A stretch of 64,000 nucleotides of DNA from Gammaproteobacteria bacterium (GTDB lineage: Bacteria; Pseudomonadota; Gammaproteobacteria; Thiohalomonadales; Thiohalomonadaceae), in assembly GCA_003252455.1 (NCBI GenBank), contig QKED01000096.1, positions 1-64,000 of the forward strand. Direction: 5' to 3'. How positions within the stretch are numbered: the first letter of the stretch is position 1; each line of letters begins with the position of its first letter. Below the pieces are notes generated by a model. It ran no database searches, was not told where the DNA came from, and saw nothing but the letters and a program-made list of their open reading frames with translations. Position numbers and translations under genes: made by a program. This document shows, in pieces, positions 17,265-26,978 of this stretch.

Positions 17265-18413
17265 ATGCTGCACAGACTTCCACTCGCCTTGCTTGGGATC
17301 ATCTCCCTCAGCGCCACCACGCTCCCGCTACACGCGGCACCCGCCGAGATGAGTAGCGACATCATCGTGGTCGAGACCAATAACAAACAGAATCTGGTCT
17401 TCCTGGGCGGTACCGTGGTGCCGGCGCGCGAGGTGACCATCGCGGCGCAGATGCCCGGGCGCGTGGAGTACATCGCCGGTGTGGAGGGCGACAGCTTCGC
17501 CACCTCCACCGTGCTGGTCGCCCTCGACGACGACGACCTGCTGGCCCAGCGGCGCGCCGCCTGGGCTGCACTGGTCAACGCCGATGCGGCACTACGCAAC
17601 GCCGGGGTGCAGTACACCCGCGAGCTGGTCAACCCCGGTTCCGACCGCACCATGCAGGGCATGGGCGTGCCCTCCATGTTCGACTCCATGTTCACCAAGG
17701 GGGCCAGCAACATGATGGGCACCCGCTCCAGTGGTATGGACCGCCACGCCGACCTGATGAACCGTAGCGCCGGTATCCAGCAGGCGCGTAGCGCGCTGGA
17801 CCAGGCCCGCTCCCGCCTCGAAGAGATCGATGCCAAGCTGCGCGACACGGTCGGTAAGGCCCCCTTCGACGGGGTGATCCTGAAGAAGCTGGTCGAGGTC
17901 GGCGATACCGTGCAGCCCGGCATGCCGCTGCTCAAGTTCGCCGACACCAGCAAGCTGCAGGTGCAGGTGGAGGTGCCTGCGCGACTGATGTTCGGCGTGC
18001 GCGAGGGGGATGTCTTCGATGCCCGCCTCGACGTCAACAAGGACGAGACCCTGCGCGTGGTGGTGGCCCAGATCTTCCCCATGGCCGACCCGGTGCGCCA
18101 CACCGTCACCGTCAAGCTCGACCTTCCGGCGCACGCCCAGGCGGGCCCCGGTATGTACTCCGAGGTGATGATCCCCGACGTCAACTCCCCGACCCAGACC
18201 CTCCCGGTGGTCCCCCTCGCCGCCCTGGTCTGGCGTGGTAGTCTGCCCGCTGTCTACGTGCTCACCGACCGTGGTGATACCGAACTACGCGTACTGCGTA
18301 TCGGCGATAAGGATGGCAAGGGCAACGTGGTGGTGCTCTCCGGCCTGCACGGTGGCGAGCGCATCATCAACCGTCCCAATGCCAACATGCGCAGCGCGGA
18401 CGGTTTTCGCTAA
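17265..18413 (+). CDS. RND efflux periplasmic membrane fusion protein
   Basis: A 382-residue exported adaptor that links an inner-membrane RND pump to an outer-membrane channel. A signal peptide (LPLALLGIISLSATTLPLHA) is followed by a lipoyl/barrel-sandwich half (GTVVPAREVTIAAQMPGRVE). Then come a coiled-coil hairpin with a methionine-rich stretch (MQGMGVPSMFDSMFTKGASN), the second lipoyl half (APFDGVILKKLVEVGDTV), and beta-barrel and membrane-proximal domains. The start was set to place the signal peptide first. It is the first gene of an eleven-gene co-directional block; no outer-membrane factor is in the window. Confidence 0.85.
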   Translation: MLHRLPLALLGIISLSATTLPLHAAPAEMSSDIIVVETNNKQNLVFLGGTVVPAREVTIAAQMPGRVEYIAGVEGDSFATSTVLVALDDDDLLAQRRAAWAALVNADAALRNAGVQYTRELVNPGSDRTMQGMGVPSMFDSMFTKGASNMMGTRSSGMDRHADLMNRSAGIQQARSALDQARSRLEEIDAKLRDTVGKAPFDGVILKKLVEVGDTVQPGMPLLKFADTSKLQVQVEVPARLMFGVREGDVFDARLDVNKDETLRVVVAQIFPMADPVRHTVTVKLDLPAHAQAGPGMYSEVMIPDVNSPTQTLPVVPLAALVWRGSLPAVYVLTDRGDTELRVLRIGDKDGKGNVVVLSGLHGGERIINRPNANMRSADGFR

Positions 18414-18478
18414 GTCCTCCATGGGCGGCCTCGGTCGCCCATGTGCTTGTATAACGACAACTTCGGCGAACAGCTACC

Positions 18479-21400
18479 ATGGCGAATCAGGACGCACAGC
18501 ACCCGACCCACGAAACGGCACACGAGAGTGAGAAGCAGCTAGGCATCGCGGGCCGTATGGCGCGGGCCTTCATCCACTCCCCCCTCTCGCCGTTGCTCTT
18601 CTTTGCCATGCTCGCCATGGGCGTGCTCGGCCTCATCTTTACCCCCCGGCAGGAGGACCCGCAGATCTCCGTGCCGATGGTCGACATCTTCGTCGAGTAC
18701 TCCGGCGCCTCGTCCGAGCAGGTGGCCAGCCTGGCCATCGACCCGCTCGAACGCATCATGAGCGAAATCCCCGGTGTCAAGCACGTCTACTCCGCCTCCC
18801 AGCGTGGTATGGGCATGGTCACCGTGGAGTTCGACGTGGGTGAGCAGCTCGGCCCGTCGATCGTCAAGGTTCACGACAAGATCCAGTCCAATCTCGACAA
18901 GATCCCCCCCGGCGTCAGCATGCCGCTGGTCAAGCCCAAGGGGATCGACGACGTGCCGGTGGTGACCCTTACCCTCTGGTCGCAGAACAACGCCAACGAC
19001 GGGGTCGACGACGGTGTGTTGCGCACCCTGGCCCTCGACCTGCTGCAGAGCCTCAAGCAGATCCCCGAGACGGGGCAGGGCTTCGTGGTCGGTGGGCGTC
19101 CAGAGCAGGTGCGTATCGAGGTGCTCCCCGAGCGCCTCTCCGGCTACGGCATAACGCTCGACCAGGTGGCTAACACCATCCGTACCGCCAACAGCGAGAA
19201 GAGCGCCGGTAGTGTCGAGAGCGGTAACCTGCACTTCGCCGTCTACACCGGTGCCTTCCTGCGTACCGCCGAGGAGATCGGTCGCCTAGTGGTGGCGATC
19301 CACAACGACGTGCCGGTCTACGTGCACGATGTGGCGCGTGTCTTCCAGGGACCCGGTGAGGCCACCAGCCTGGTGCAGTTCTATACCGGGCTTGCCTACC
19401 CCAGCGAGCAGGTCAAGGGGCATGGCGCCCCCGCCGTCACCCTCGCCATTGCCAAGAAAGAGGGTAGTAACGGCGTCACCGTGGCCAACGCCATCATCGA
19501 GAAGGTGGGCAACCTCAAGGGGCGCCTGATCCCGGACAACGTCAATATCGATATCACCCGTAACTACGGTGCCACCGCCGACCAGAAGGTCAACGAGCTG
19601 ATCGTCAAGCTCTTCGTCGCCACCGGTGCGGTGGCGGTGCTCATCTGGTGGGCCCTGGGGCTGCGTCCCGCCCTGGTGGTGCTGTTCGTCATCCCGGTGG
19701 TGATCCTGATCACCGTCTTCTCCGCCTGGGTGCTCGGTTATACCATCGACCGCGTCTCGCTCTTCGCCCTCATCTTCTCCATCGGCATCCTGGTGGACGA
19801 CGCCATCGTGGTGGTGGAGAACATCTATCGGCGCTGGCTCGAAAACGGTGCCATGGATACCGATACCGCGGTGGATGCCGTGCGCGAGGTGGGTAACCCC
19901 ACCATCCTCGCCACCTTCACTGTCATCGCCGCGCTGCTACCGATGGGCTTCGTCAGCGGCATGATGGGCCCCTACATGGAGCCGATCCCGGCACTCGGCT
20001 CGGTGGCGATGATCTTCTCGCTCATCGCCGCCTTCATCTTTACCCCCTGGCTGGCCATGCGTATCCGCCCGAGCATGGAGCAGTTGCAGAAGGCCGAGGA
20101 GCGCGAACACCGTACCAGCGCTCGGCTCGACGGTTTCTTCCGTAAGCTGCTGCTGCCGATCATCGGCAACCGCGTCATCGGTTACCTCACGCTGGCCGTC
20201 ATCATCGGCGTCTTCTTCCTCTCCGTGCTGATGTTCTACACCAAGGCGGTGACGGTGAAGATGCTGCCGCTCGACAACAAGCCCGAGTTCAGCGTGGTGG
20301 TGGATATGCCCGAGGGTACCGCCCTGCCGGTGACCGCCAACTTCACCCAACGGGTGGCCGAGGCGGTGCTCAAGGTGCCGGAGGTGACGGCGATTCAGAC
20401 CTACATCGGGACCGCCCAGCCCTTCGACTTCAACGGCATGGTACGCCACTACTACCTGCGCAAGGAGCCGTGGCAGGCCGAGGTGCACGTGCAGCTGCTC
20501 GACAAGCACGACCGTAAGCGCACCAGCCACCAGATCGCCGTCGAGGTACGCGAGATGATCGCCAAGATCTCGCGTAACCAAGAGGGGGTCAGCACCACCG
20601 TGGTGGAGATGCCACCCGGTCCGCCGGTGCTGCAATCTGTGGTCGCCGAGGTCTATGGGCCGAGCGCCGATGTGCGCCGCCAGGTGGCGGCGGACCTGAC
20701 TGAGATGTTCCGCGAGGCCGAGGGCATCGCTGACGTCGACAACTACATCCAGAGCCCGCACAAGGTGTGGCGTTTCGAGGTCGACACAGAAAAGGCGGTG
20801 CGCCGCGGCGTCTCCGTCGACACCATCAACCGTAACCTCTCCATGGCGATGGGGGGCTACAAACTCGGCGATGTGAAGCAGGGTACGGTGCTCGACCCCA
20901 CCTTTATGGTGATCCAGGTGCCGCTGGCCAGCCGGTCGCAGGTCTCGCGCCTGGGCGATCTACCCATCGCCACCGCCAGCGGCGCGACCGTGCCGCTCGG
21001 CGAGCTGGGGCGCTTTGTCCAGGTGGAGCAGGACCCGATCGTCTACCACAAGGACCTGCGTCCGGTGGAGTACGTGGTGGGCGAGGCGGTGGGGCGTCTA
21101 GCCGCGCCGGTCTACGCCATGAGCACCATCGAGTCGATGCTTGAGGCATACAAGGCCCCCGATGGGGTCGAGCTGGATGGGCACTGGATCGGACCGCCGC
21201 CCGACAATGGTCAGTCCGGCTTCGAGTGGACCGGTGAGTGGACCGTCACCTACGAGACCTTCCGTGACATGGGTGCCGCCTTTGCCGTGGCCCTGATCCT
21301 TATCTACATCCTGGTGGTGTGGGAGTTCGGCAACTTCATCATCCCTGCGGTGATCATGGCGCCCATCCCGCTGACCCTGATCGGCATCGTCCCGGGCCAT

Positions 21401-22543
21401 ATGCTGCTCGGGGCGGAGTTCACCGCCACCTCGATGATCGGCTTTATCGCCCTGGCCGGTATCATCGTGCGCAACTCTATCTTGTTGGTGGACTTCTCCA
21501 TCCATCAGGTGCGTGCCGGCTCGGATGTGCGTGACGCGGTAATCCTCTCCTGTAAGACGCGTACCCGCCCGATCATGATCACCGCCTTCGCCCTGGTGGG
21601 TGGTTCCATGGTGATCCTCTTCGACCCCATCTTCCAAGGCATGGCCATCTCCCTGCTCTTCGGCGTGCTGGTCTCCACCCTGCTCACCCTGGTGGTGATC
21701 CCGCTCGGGTGTATCAGTGCCCGTGCCGTCTTCTGCCCACCGGGCCCCGACGGTGAGGCATGCGCCAGTCAGGTGGCCCAGTGCCAGGCCGATGCCAACG
21801 CCAATGCCCGCCAGGGGAGTGGTCGCTTGGCCGCTGTGTTTACCTGGATCGGCTCGATCCTCGGTCTGTTGTGGATGATGCTCAAGGCCGTGATCGGAGA
21901 CCTGCTCGGGCTACTCAAACGCCTGCTGATCGGCCTGCTCACTTGGCTCGTGGGTAGCATTGCACGACTCATCTTCCGTGACGATGAGCCGTCGAAGCCT
22001 GCACCGCCACAGCAGAACAAGCCTGTGGCCGCCCCGCCGGCCCCGGCCCCCAAGGCTGACGTGGCACCGGTCGTCAGCCCCGTACCGCCCCAGGCAGAGC
22101 CCGAGCCAGAGGTCCAGATCGCGGCAGCACCGTCGCAGGCGCCCCAGGTGGTCGAGGCGCAGCAAGTGGCGCCTGAGGTCGAGGTGGCAGCGTCGCCCGT
22201 CGTCGAACCTGCAACGGCGGTGCTCGCTCCACATGCGGAGGTGGTCGAGGCCCCCGAGGCCGTATCGGTAGAGGTGAGTGCTCACGACGCAGTCGCCGTA
22301 GCGGTCGAAGAGGTGCCTCCGACCGAGGCCAGCATGACGGTTGCCCCTGCAGCGGCGAAAAAGAGGGTGGTGCCGAAGAAGAAGGCTGCCGCCAGCAAGA
22401 AGAGCACCCCGCCGAAGAGCGCCCCCAAGGCGAAGGCGAGCACCAGCAAGAGCGCCCCCGAGCCGAAGAAGGTGGTGCCCAAGAAGGCGGCGCGGCGCGG
22501 CATTCGGCTCAAGCCAGGTCTGCACGAGGATGGCGAGGGTTGA
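18479..22543 (+). CDS. RND efflux permease with long low-complexity C-terminal tail
   Basis: A 1354-residue inner-membrane pump. Residues 1-1080 form a normal RND permease: TM1 after residue 30, porter domains, and the TM4 proton-relay motif GILVDDAIVVVENIYRRW. A second porter half and a TM8-12 block including FIALAGIIVRNSILLVDF follow. Family members normally end soon after the last helix. Here a cysteine-containing stretch (CPPGPDGEACASQ), extra hydrophobic/amphipathic helices to about 1163, and a 190-residue tail follow. The tail is Pro/Ala/Glu/Val-rich, then lysine-rich (PKKKAAASKKSTPP). It has the same frame and codon use throughout, so it is not a frameshift artefact. Confidence 0.88.
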   Translation: MANQDAQHPTHETAHESEKQLGIAGRMARAFIHSPLSPLLFFAMLAMGVLGLIFTPRQEDPQISVPMVDIFVEYSGASSEQVASLAIDPLERIMSEIPGVKHVYSASQRGMGMVTVEFDVGEQLGPSIVKVHDKIQSNLDKIPPGVSMPLVKPKGIDDVPVVTLTLWSQNNANDGVDDGVLRTLALDLLQSLKQIPETGQGFVVGGRPEQVRIEVLPERLSGYGITLDQVANTIRTANSEKSAGSVESGNLHFAVYTGAFLRTAEEIGRLVVAIHNDVPVYVHDVARVFQGPGEATSLVQFYTGLAYPSEQVKGHGAPAVTLAIAKKEGSNGVTVANAIIEKVGNLKGRLIPDNVNIDITRNYGATADQKVNELIVKLFVATGAVAVLIWWALGLRPALVVLFVIPVVILITVFSAWVLGYTIDRVSLFALIFSIGILVDDAIVVVENIYRRWLENGAMDTDTAVDAVREVGNPTILATFTVIAALLPMGFVSGMMGPYMEPIPALGSVAMIFSLIAAFIFTPWLAMRIRPSMEQLQKAEEREHRTSARLDGFFRKLLLPIIGNRVIGYLTLAVIIGVFFLSVLMFYTKAVTVKMLPLDNKPEFSVVVDMPEGTALPVTANFTQRVAEAVLKVPEVTAIQTYIGTAQPFDFNGMVRHYYLRKEPWQAEVHVQLLDKHDRKRTSHQIAVEVREMIAKISRNQEGVSTTVVEMPPGPPVLQSVVAEVYGPSADVRRQVAADLTEMFREAEGIADVDNYIQSPHKVWRFEVDTEKAVRRGVSVDTINRNLSMAMGGYKLGDVKQGTVLDPTFMVIQVPLASRSQVSRLGDLPIATASGATVPLGELGRFVQVEQDPIVYHKDLRPVEYVVGEAVGRLAAPVYAMSTIESMLEAYKAPDGVELDGHWIGPPPDNGQSGFEWTGEWTVTYETFRDMGAAFAVALILIYILVVWEFGNFIIPAVIMAPIPLTLIGIVPGHMLLGAEFTATSMIGFIALAGIIVRNSILLVDFSIHQVRAGSDVRDAVILSCKTRTRPIMITAFALVGGSMVILFDPIFQGMAISLLFGVLVSTLLTLVVIPLGCISARAVFCPPGPDGEACASQVAQCQADANANARQGSGRLAAVFTWIGSILGLLWMMLKAVIGDLLGLLKRLLIGLLTWLVGSIARLIFRDDEPSKPAPPQQNKPVAAPPAPAPKADVAPVVSPVPPQAEPEPEVQIAAAPSQAPQVVEAQQVAPEVEVAASPVVEPATAVLAPHAEVVEAPEAVSVEVSAHDAVAVAVEEVPPTEASMTVAPAAAKKRVVPKKKAAASKKSTPPKSAPKAKASTSKSAPEPKKVVPKKAARRGIRLKPGLHEDGEG

Positions 22544-22632
22544 GCCCTCGCCATCGGCGACGCACTTGGGGAACACCCGTAGGCGACACGGTTCTAAACG
22601 GGTCAATCCATCGGCAAACTTAGGATAATCGG

Positions 22633-23193
22633 ATGCGATACCTGACGAGATCTCTGATTGGCAGCGCCGTACTCCTCACCTGTGGGGTGGGGCAGGCCGA
22701 TGATGCCCTGTGGGGGATGCAGCCCCTGGAGGAGTCCAACTACCGTGACAGTCAGGAGGGGGGGCGCCTCGGGCACTACAACCCCTGGCAGTTGCCACCT
22801 TCGAGCTTTGCCAATCAGCAGGAGCCGATGCAGACGCGCACGCCGAGTGGTGACAACCCGGTGAGTGGCCAACGCGCCCCCTGGGGCTGGCAGTTCGGCC
22901 AGGAGCCCAAATCACCCAAGGCACCGGGCTACGACCCCGGCTACGACCAACTGCCCGGTTACACCGATGGCAAGCGTAGCGAGGCGCGCCCGCAGCAGAG
23001 GGTCCCGCAGGGCTACGGCTACCCCGACCCCACGCAGTACAGTGCGCCACTCAACCCGCAGCAGCCCTACTACTACCCCGAGGCCGGTTACCCCTACTAC
23101 GATGACCCGAGTCGGGTCAGCCCCTACCTCGATACCTATCCCTACAACGTGCCCGACGTGGGGGCCATGCCCACCTGGCCGCCCGTTCGCTAA
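22633..23193 (+). CDS. Exported Pro/Tyr/Gln-rich protein, unknown function
   Basis: A 186-residue protein with a signal peptide (MRYLTRSLIGSAVLLTCGVGQA). The mature part is disordered and rich in Pro, Tyr, Gly and Gln, with patches such as YDPGYDQLPGYTDG, PQQPYYYPEAGYPYYDDP and YLDTYPYN. There is no cysteine in the mature part. It follows the pump gene by 89 bp and precedes the next exported protein by 16 bp, so an envelope role linked to the efflux genes is likely. Tyrosine/proline-rich exported proteins can be structural or interact with envelope complexes. I cannot assign a family. Confidence 0.7.
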   Translation: MRYLTRSLIGSAVLLTCGVGQADDALWGMQPLEESNYRDSQEGGRLGHYNPWQLPPSSFANQQEPMQTRTPSGDNPVSGQRAPWGWQFGQEPKSPKAPGYDPGYDQLPGYTDGKRSEARPQQRVPQGYGYPDPTQYSAPLNPQQPYYYPEAGYPYYDDPSRVSPYLDTYPYNVPDVGAMPTWPPVR

Positions 23194-23209
23194 TCGATAC
23201 AAGCGCCCC

Positions 23210-23977
23210 ATGAAGACCCATCCCCTCCTCATCGCCGTGCTGCTCGCCAGTGCCTCGTTACCCGCTTTCGCGGTCGAATTCAGTGCCAAGAGTGTGGTCA
23301 GCGTGCCGCAGCAGGGAGAGCAGGAGAGCCGCCTTTTCGTCGGGGCCCACGCCCTGCGTCGTGAATCACAGCGTGGTGAACAACCGATAGTGGAGCTGCT
23401 GGATACCCAGAGCCAGCGCATGCAGCTGCTTATCCCTGCGCGCCACACCTATATGGAGCGCCCGCTTCCGCCCGGTGTGGCCTTGCCGGGGCGATTGGCA
23501 GATGCGGACCCGTGTCAAAACGGTGTCCCCGCCGGGGCGAGCTGTCGCCTTCTCGGCGAGGAGATGGTGCTCGGACGGCGCGCGTTGAAGTGGTCCATCA
23601 CCGCGACCCATGAGGGGAAACAGGTGGAGCTGATGCAGTGGAACGACAGCCAGCACCACTTCCCGATACGCCAAGAGCTGGAAGGGAAGAGCCTCCTGGA
23701 GCAGCGCTATATCGGCAACGAGAGCCTCGAAGGGCGTAGCGTTGAGCGTTGGGAGGTAGTAAGCAGCTCACCGGATGGCACGGCCCTCAAGGTGGTGCGT
23801 TGGTACGACCCGGAGCTGAACATGCCGTTGCGCGAGGAGATGAGCAACGGCTACAAACAGTATCTGACCGAGATTCAAGTAGGGCCGCAGGCAGCCGAGC
23901 TGTTCAGCGTGCCCGCCGACTATAGCCGCGTGGAGCCGCCAGCCCTGCCTCAGGGAGGCCCCGCGGCGCGCCCCTAG
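23210..23977 (+). CDS. Exported protein, outer-membrane lipoprotein-sorting-like fold (tentative)
   Basis: A 255-residue periplasmic protein with signal peptide HPLLIAVLLASASLPAFA. The mature chain is a series of beta-strands: FSAKSVVSVPQQGEQESRLF, then QLLIPARHTYMERPLP, then a WSITATHEGKQVELMQW strand pair and a C-terminal YLTEIQVGPQAAELFSVP. This strand order resembles DUF4412/LolA-like half-barrels that read out modified polymers or lipids, but the match is by eye only. There is a disulphide-capable pair (DPCQNG and GASCRLL). It sits 16 bp after the Pro/Tyr-rich gene and 44 bp before the ParA-like gene. Confidence 0.68.
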   Translation: MKTHPLLIAVLLASASLPAFAVEFSAKSVVSVPQQGEQESRLFVGAHALRRESQRGEQPIVELLDTQSQRMQLLIPARHTYMERPLPPGVALPGRLADADPCQNGVPAGASCRLLGEEMVLGRRALKWSITATHEGKQVELMQWNDSQHHFPIRQELEGKSLLEQRYIGNESLEGRSVERWEVVSSSPDGTALKVVRWYDPELNMPLREEMSNGYKQYLTEIQVGPQAAELFSVPADYSRVEPPALPQGGPAARP

Positions 23978-24021
23978 GGCGGACAACAATAAGAGTTCCC
24001 TACGAGCGTGGAGGGGGAAGC

Positions 24022-24657
24022 ATGATTTCGGTGATCGGCAATCTGAAGGGTGGCTCGGGCAAGAGCACCGTCTCATTCAACCTCAGCGTCTGGTTGGCCA
24101 CCTTCAGTGGTGGCCCGGTGCACGCCTTCGACCTCGACCCGCAGAAGACCTTCAGCGATGTGATGGAGGTACGCATCGATGAGGGTTTCGAGCCCACCTT
24201 CGACGTGCAGCACGCCAGCCCCGATCTGGCGGTACGCCTCAAGGAGAGCGATGGTGAGGTGCTGGTCGATGTGGGCACTATGGATATGGAGGCGCTGAAG
24301 ACCGCCATCGCGGTGGCCGACCGAGTCATTGTGCCGGTACCGCCGAGTCAGGCCGACATCTGGTCGACGCAGCGCTTTCTCGGCATCGTCGAAGAGGCCG
24401 CTGCCGGGCGCAATATCGAGGTGCTCTGCTTCGTCAACCGCGCGGACACCCACCACTCGGTGACCGAATCGGACGAGGCAGAGGAGGCCCTGGCGACCCT
24501 CAACGGTATCACCCTCATCCGTCAGCGCCTCTATCAGCGTACCGCCTATCGCCGCTCCTTCAGCGAGGGCCTCGGGGTGTTCGAGCTGGAACCCAACAGT
24601 AAGGCCTCGAAGGAGTTTCTACTCTTTGCCGAGATGCTCTACCCCAAATACGTGTAA
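24022..24657 (+). CDS. ParA/MinD-type ATPase
   Basis: A 211-residue P-loop ATPase. The N-terminus MISVIGNLKGGSGKSTVSFN is a deviant Walker A with the signature lysine (KGGSGKST). FDLDPQKT (Walker A') and a VLVDVGTMDMEAL Walker B region follow. It is short, lacking the N-terminal DNA-binding part of plasmid ParA, and resembles orphan ParA proteins that position protein cargo at membranes or on the nucleoid. The SD is a clear ggaggg about 10 bp upstream. No parB or centromere repeats are visible. Adjacent methionine-rich membrane and dynamin-like genes suggest its cargo. Confidence 0.85.
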   Translation: MISVIGNLKGGSGKSTVSFNLSVWLATFSGGPVHAFDLDPQKTFSDVMEVRIDEGFEPTFDVQHASPDLAVRLKESDGEVLVDVGTMDMEALKTAIAVADRVIVPVPPSQADIWSTQRFLGIVEEAAAGRNIEVLCFVNRADTHHSVTESDEAEEALATLNGITLIRQRLYQRTAYRRSFSEGLGVFELEPNSKASKEFLLFAEMLYPKYV

Positions 24658-24788
24658 GCCGGGTGCGAGAGTGCTTTACTGTCACGCGACTAAGCATTAG
24701 CATCCACTGATATTGCACCCGCTACTACCCGTTATAGACCGCACGCACGGCGAACAACCAGTCGACGTGCCCGCATGAGGCCCAGGCG

Positions 24789-25382
24789 ATGACCACGACC
24801 AGCGACAACGGCAAGGCATTAGATACCCAGCCCGACAACGGCCAGATGGGCAAAGACCCGCACATCGAACGCCTGGCGAAGACCTTCGAAAACAGTGCGC
24901 GGCGCTGGGAGCTGGTGGTCTACCCCTCGCTCTTCGCGTTTATTGTCCTGGCCAGTTACGGCTTCTTTCTCATCTACAGTCTCACCTACGACGTCGCCTC
25001 CCTGGCGCGTAACGTCAATGAGCTGACCCAGAGCATCGAGAAGATGACCACCAACATGGACGCCATGACCCGTAGCGTCAATCAGATGAACGGCAACATC
25101 TCCACCATGTCGGGGAATATCTCGCAGATGTCCAACGATATGGATACCATGAGCGGGAACATCGCCTCCATGACCAGCAACATCGGGCACATGGACGGGT
25201 CCATGACCACCATCGCCGACACCATCGGCCTGCTCGCACCGATGAACGAGCGCATGGAGGCGATCAACCAGTCGATGATCCAGATGAACATGAGCATGGA
25301 TCGCATGAATCACCACATGGGGGCACTGGACGCCAATATCGGTCGTCCGCTGAATCGCATCAACAGCATCATGCCCTGGTAA
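24789..25382 (+). CDS. Membrane-anchored methionine/asparagine-rich coiled-coil protein
   Basis: A 197-residue protein. One transmembrane helix (about residues 44-66, YPSLFAFIVLASYGFFLIYS) follows a soluble N-terminus. From residue 75 to 185 is a long series of 7-residue repeats (M-S-G-N-I-S-Q, M-S-N-D-M-D-T, M-S-G-N-I-A-S, M-T-S-N-I-G-H) that should form a coiled coil with Met/Ile in the core. The pattern resembles the signalling stalk of chemoreceptors or tape-measure proteins, but there is no receptor hairpin. It lies between the ParA-like and dynamin-like genes and could connect them to the inner membrane. Confidence 0.75.
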   Translation: MTTTSDNGKALDTQPDNGQMGKDPHIERLAKTFENSARRWELVVYPSLFAFIVLASYGFFLIYSLTYDVASLARNVNELTQSIEKMTTNMDAMTRSVNQMNGNISTMSGNISQMSNDMDTMSGNIASMTSNIGHMDGSMTTIADTIGLLAPMNERMEAINQSMIQMNMSMDRMNHHMGALDANIGRPLNRINSIMPW

Positions 25383-25430
25383 GCGCACGCAGCGCCTTAC
25401 CGGCCCCCTCCAAACCAAGGCACAACCAGC

Positions 25431-26978
25431 ATGTTTGGCGCAGACAACAGCATCGAGAACCGGCTTCAGAGCCTCGAACGCAACCTGGAAGCGGAGAACC
25501 CCATCCTCCTCGCCGCGGTGAAGAGCTTCCGCGAGATGGACAAGGTGGCCTACCGCATGGGGTTCCTCCGCCGCTCCGAGTCCTTCGCCACCATGATCCC
25601 CTGGTGGCCGCTCATCTCCGTGCTCGGCACCTTCTCCGCCGGTAAGTCCACCTTCGTCAACGACTACCTGCAGTACAAGCTGCAGACCAGTGGCAACCAG
25701 GCCGTGGACGACAAGTTCACCGTCATCTGCCACAGCCGTGAGCAGCAGGTCCATGTGCTGCCGGGACTGGCCCTCGATGCCGACCCGCGCTTCCCCTTCT
25801 ACCAGATCAGTGAAGAGCTCGATAAGGTTGCCGCAGGTGAAGGTAAGCGTATCGACTCCTACCTGCAGCTGAAGACCTGCCCGAGCGAGCGCCTGCGCGG
25901 CAAGATCATCATCGACTCCCCCGGCTTCGATGCCGACGAACAGCGCACCGCCACCCTGCGCATCACCGACCACATCATCGACCTCTCCGACCTGGTGCTG
26001 GTGTTGTTCGATGCCCGCCACCCCGAGCCGGGCGCCATGCAGGACACCCTCAACCACCTGGTGGCCAAGTCGATACACCGCTCCGACGCCACCAAGTTCC
26101 TCTACATCCTCAACCAGATCGACACCGCCGCGCGCGAGGACAACCCGGAGGAGGTGTTCGGTGCCTGGCAGCGCGCCCTGGCGCAGAAGGGGCTCACCGG
26201 TGGGCGTTTCTACACCATCTACAACGAAGCGGCCGCGATGCCCATCGACGACGATGCGCGCCGTGCCCGCTTCCAGAGCAAACGTGACCACGACCTGGCC
26301 GAGATCCAGGCACGTATCCACCAAGTCGAGATCGAGCGCGCCTACCGCATCGTCGGCGGGCTGGAGAAGCAGGCACGCAAGTTCGAGGAGCGCTACCTGC
26401 CACTGCTCGGCGAGGCGCTGCGCCGCTGGCGCAAGTTGGTGCTGGTCGGTGACGCGGTGCTCTTCGGGGCCATCATCGCCGCGGTCGTGGCCTACACCCT
26501 CCAGGCCGGTTACTGGCAGGGGCTCAGCTTCAGCGCCCCGTGGTCCGACACGCTGCTGGCCAACCCGTTCTACGCCGGCGGTGCCGCCGCTGTGGTGCTG
26601 CTGCTGTTCGGGTATCTGCATTTCTTGGTACGTGGTGCCGCCGCCAAGTGGGTCGGTCGCTGGTTGACCAAGCAGGCCAAGGACAGCATCGAGCGCCGCG
26701 GCCTACTCGGCGCCTTCACACGTAGCACGCGTAAGCTGCGTAGCCTCTTCATCCGTGAGCCTGCCGGTTGGGGGCGTAACGCCCGTAGGCGCCTGGCCAA
26801 GGTGATTGGCGACACCGACAGCTTCGTGCAGCAGCTCAACGACCGCTACGCGAATCCCAACGGCGCCCACGCGAGCGAAGCGCCCAAGGCCCCGGACCTC
26901 GCCCCTGCGCCTGCGCCCGTCGCCGAGACGGCCCCCACCGTGATCGAGGCCCACGCAGAGGGCGCACCCAAGGCGTGA
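25431..26978 (+). CDS. Dynamin-like GTPase with transmembrane hairpin
   Basis: A 515-residue protein. The GTPase domain shows G1 GTFSAGKST (near residue 67), G3 DSPGFD (near 165) and G4 NQID (near 225), as in bacterial dynamin-like and EHD-type proteins. A helical part follows, then two hydrophobic segments (about 342-362 and 382-402) flanked by basic residues, which could form a membrane hairpin. The Ala/Pro-rich end (APAPAPVAETAP) resembles the pump tail. It is probably a membrane-remodelling or clustering GTPase. It lies 48 bp after the coiled-coil gene. Known dynamins act in pairs or oligomers; no second one is visible. Confidence 0.85.
   Translation: MFGADNSIENRLQSLERNLEAENPILLAAVKSFREMDKVAYRMGFLRRSESFATMIPWWPLISVLGTFSAGKSTFVNDYLQYKLQTSGNQAVDDKFTVICHSREQQVHVLPGLALDADPRFPFYQISEELDKVAAGEGKRIDSYLQLKTCPSERLRGKIIIDSPGFDADEQRTATLRITDHIIDLSDLVLVLFDARHPEPGAMQDTLNHLVAKSIHRSDATKFLYILNQIDTAAREDNPEEVFGAWQRALAQKGLTGGRFYTIYNEAAAMPIDDDARRARFQSKRDHDLAEIQARIHQVEIERAYRIVGGLEKQARKFEERYLPLLGEALRRWRKLVLVGDAVLFGAIIAAVVAYTLQAGYWQGLSFSAPWSDTLLANPFYAGGAAAVVLLLFGYLHFLVRGAAAKWVGRWLTKQAKDSIERRGLLGAFTRSTRKLRSLFIREPAGWGRNARRRLAKVIGDTDSFVQQLNDRYANPNGAHASEAPKAPDLAPAPAPVAETAPTVIEAHAEGAPKA

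Noticed and set aside
24819-26621. 600-residue minus-strand open frame
   Set aside because: Antisense of the Met-rich and dynamin-like genes; no start signal or domain.
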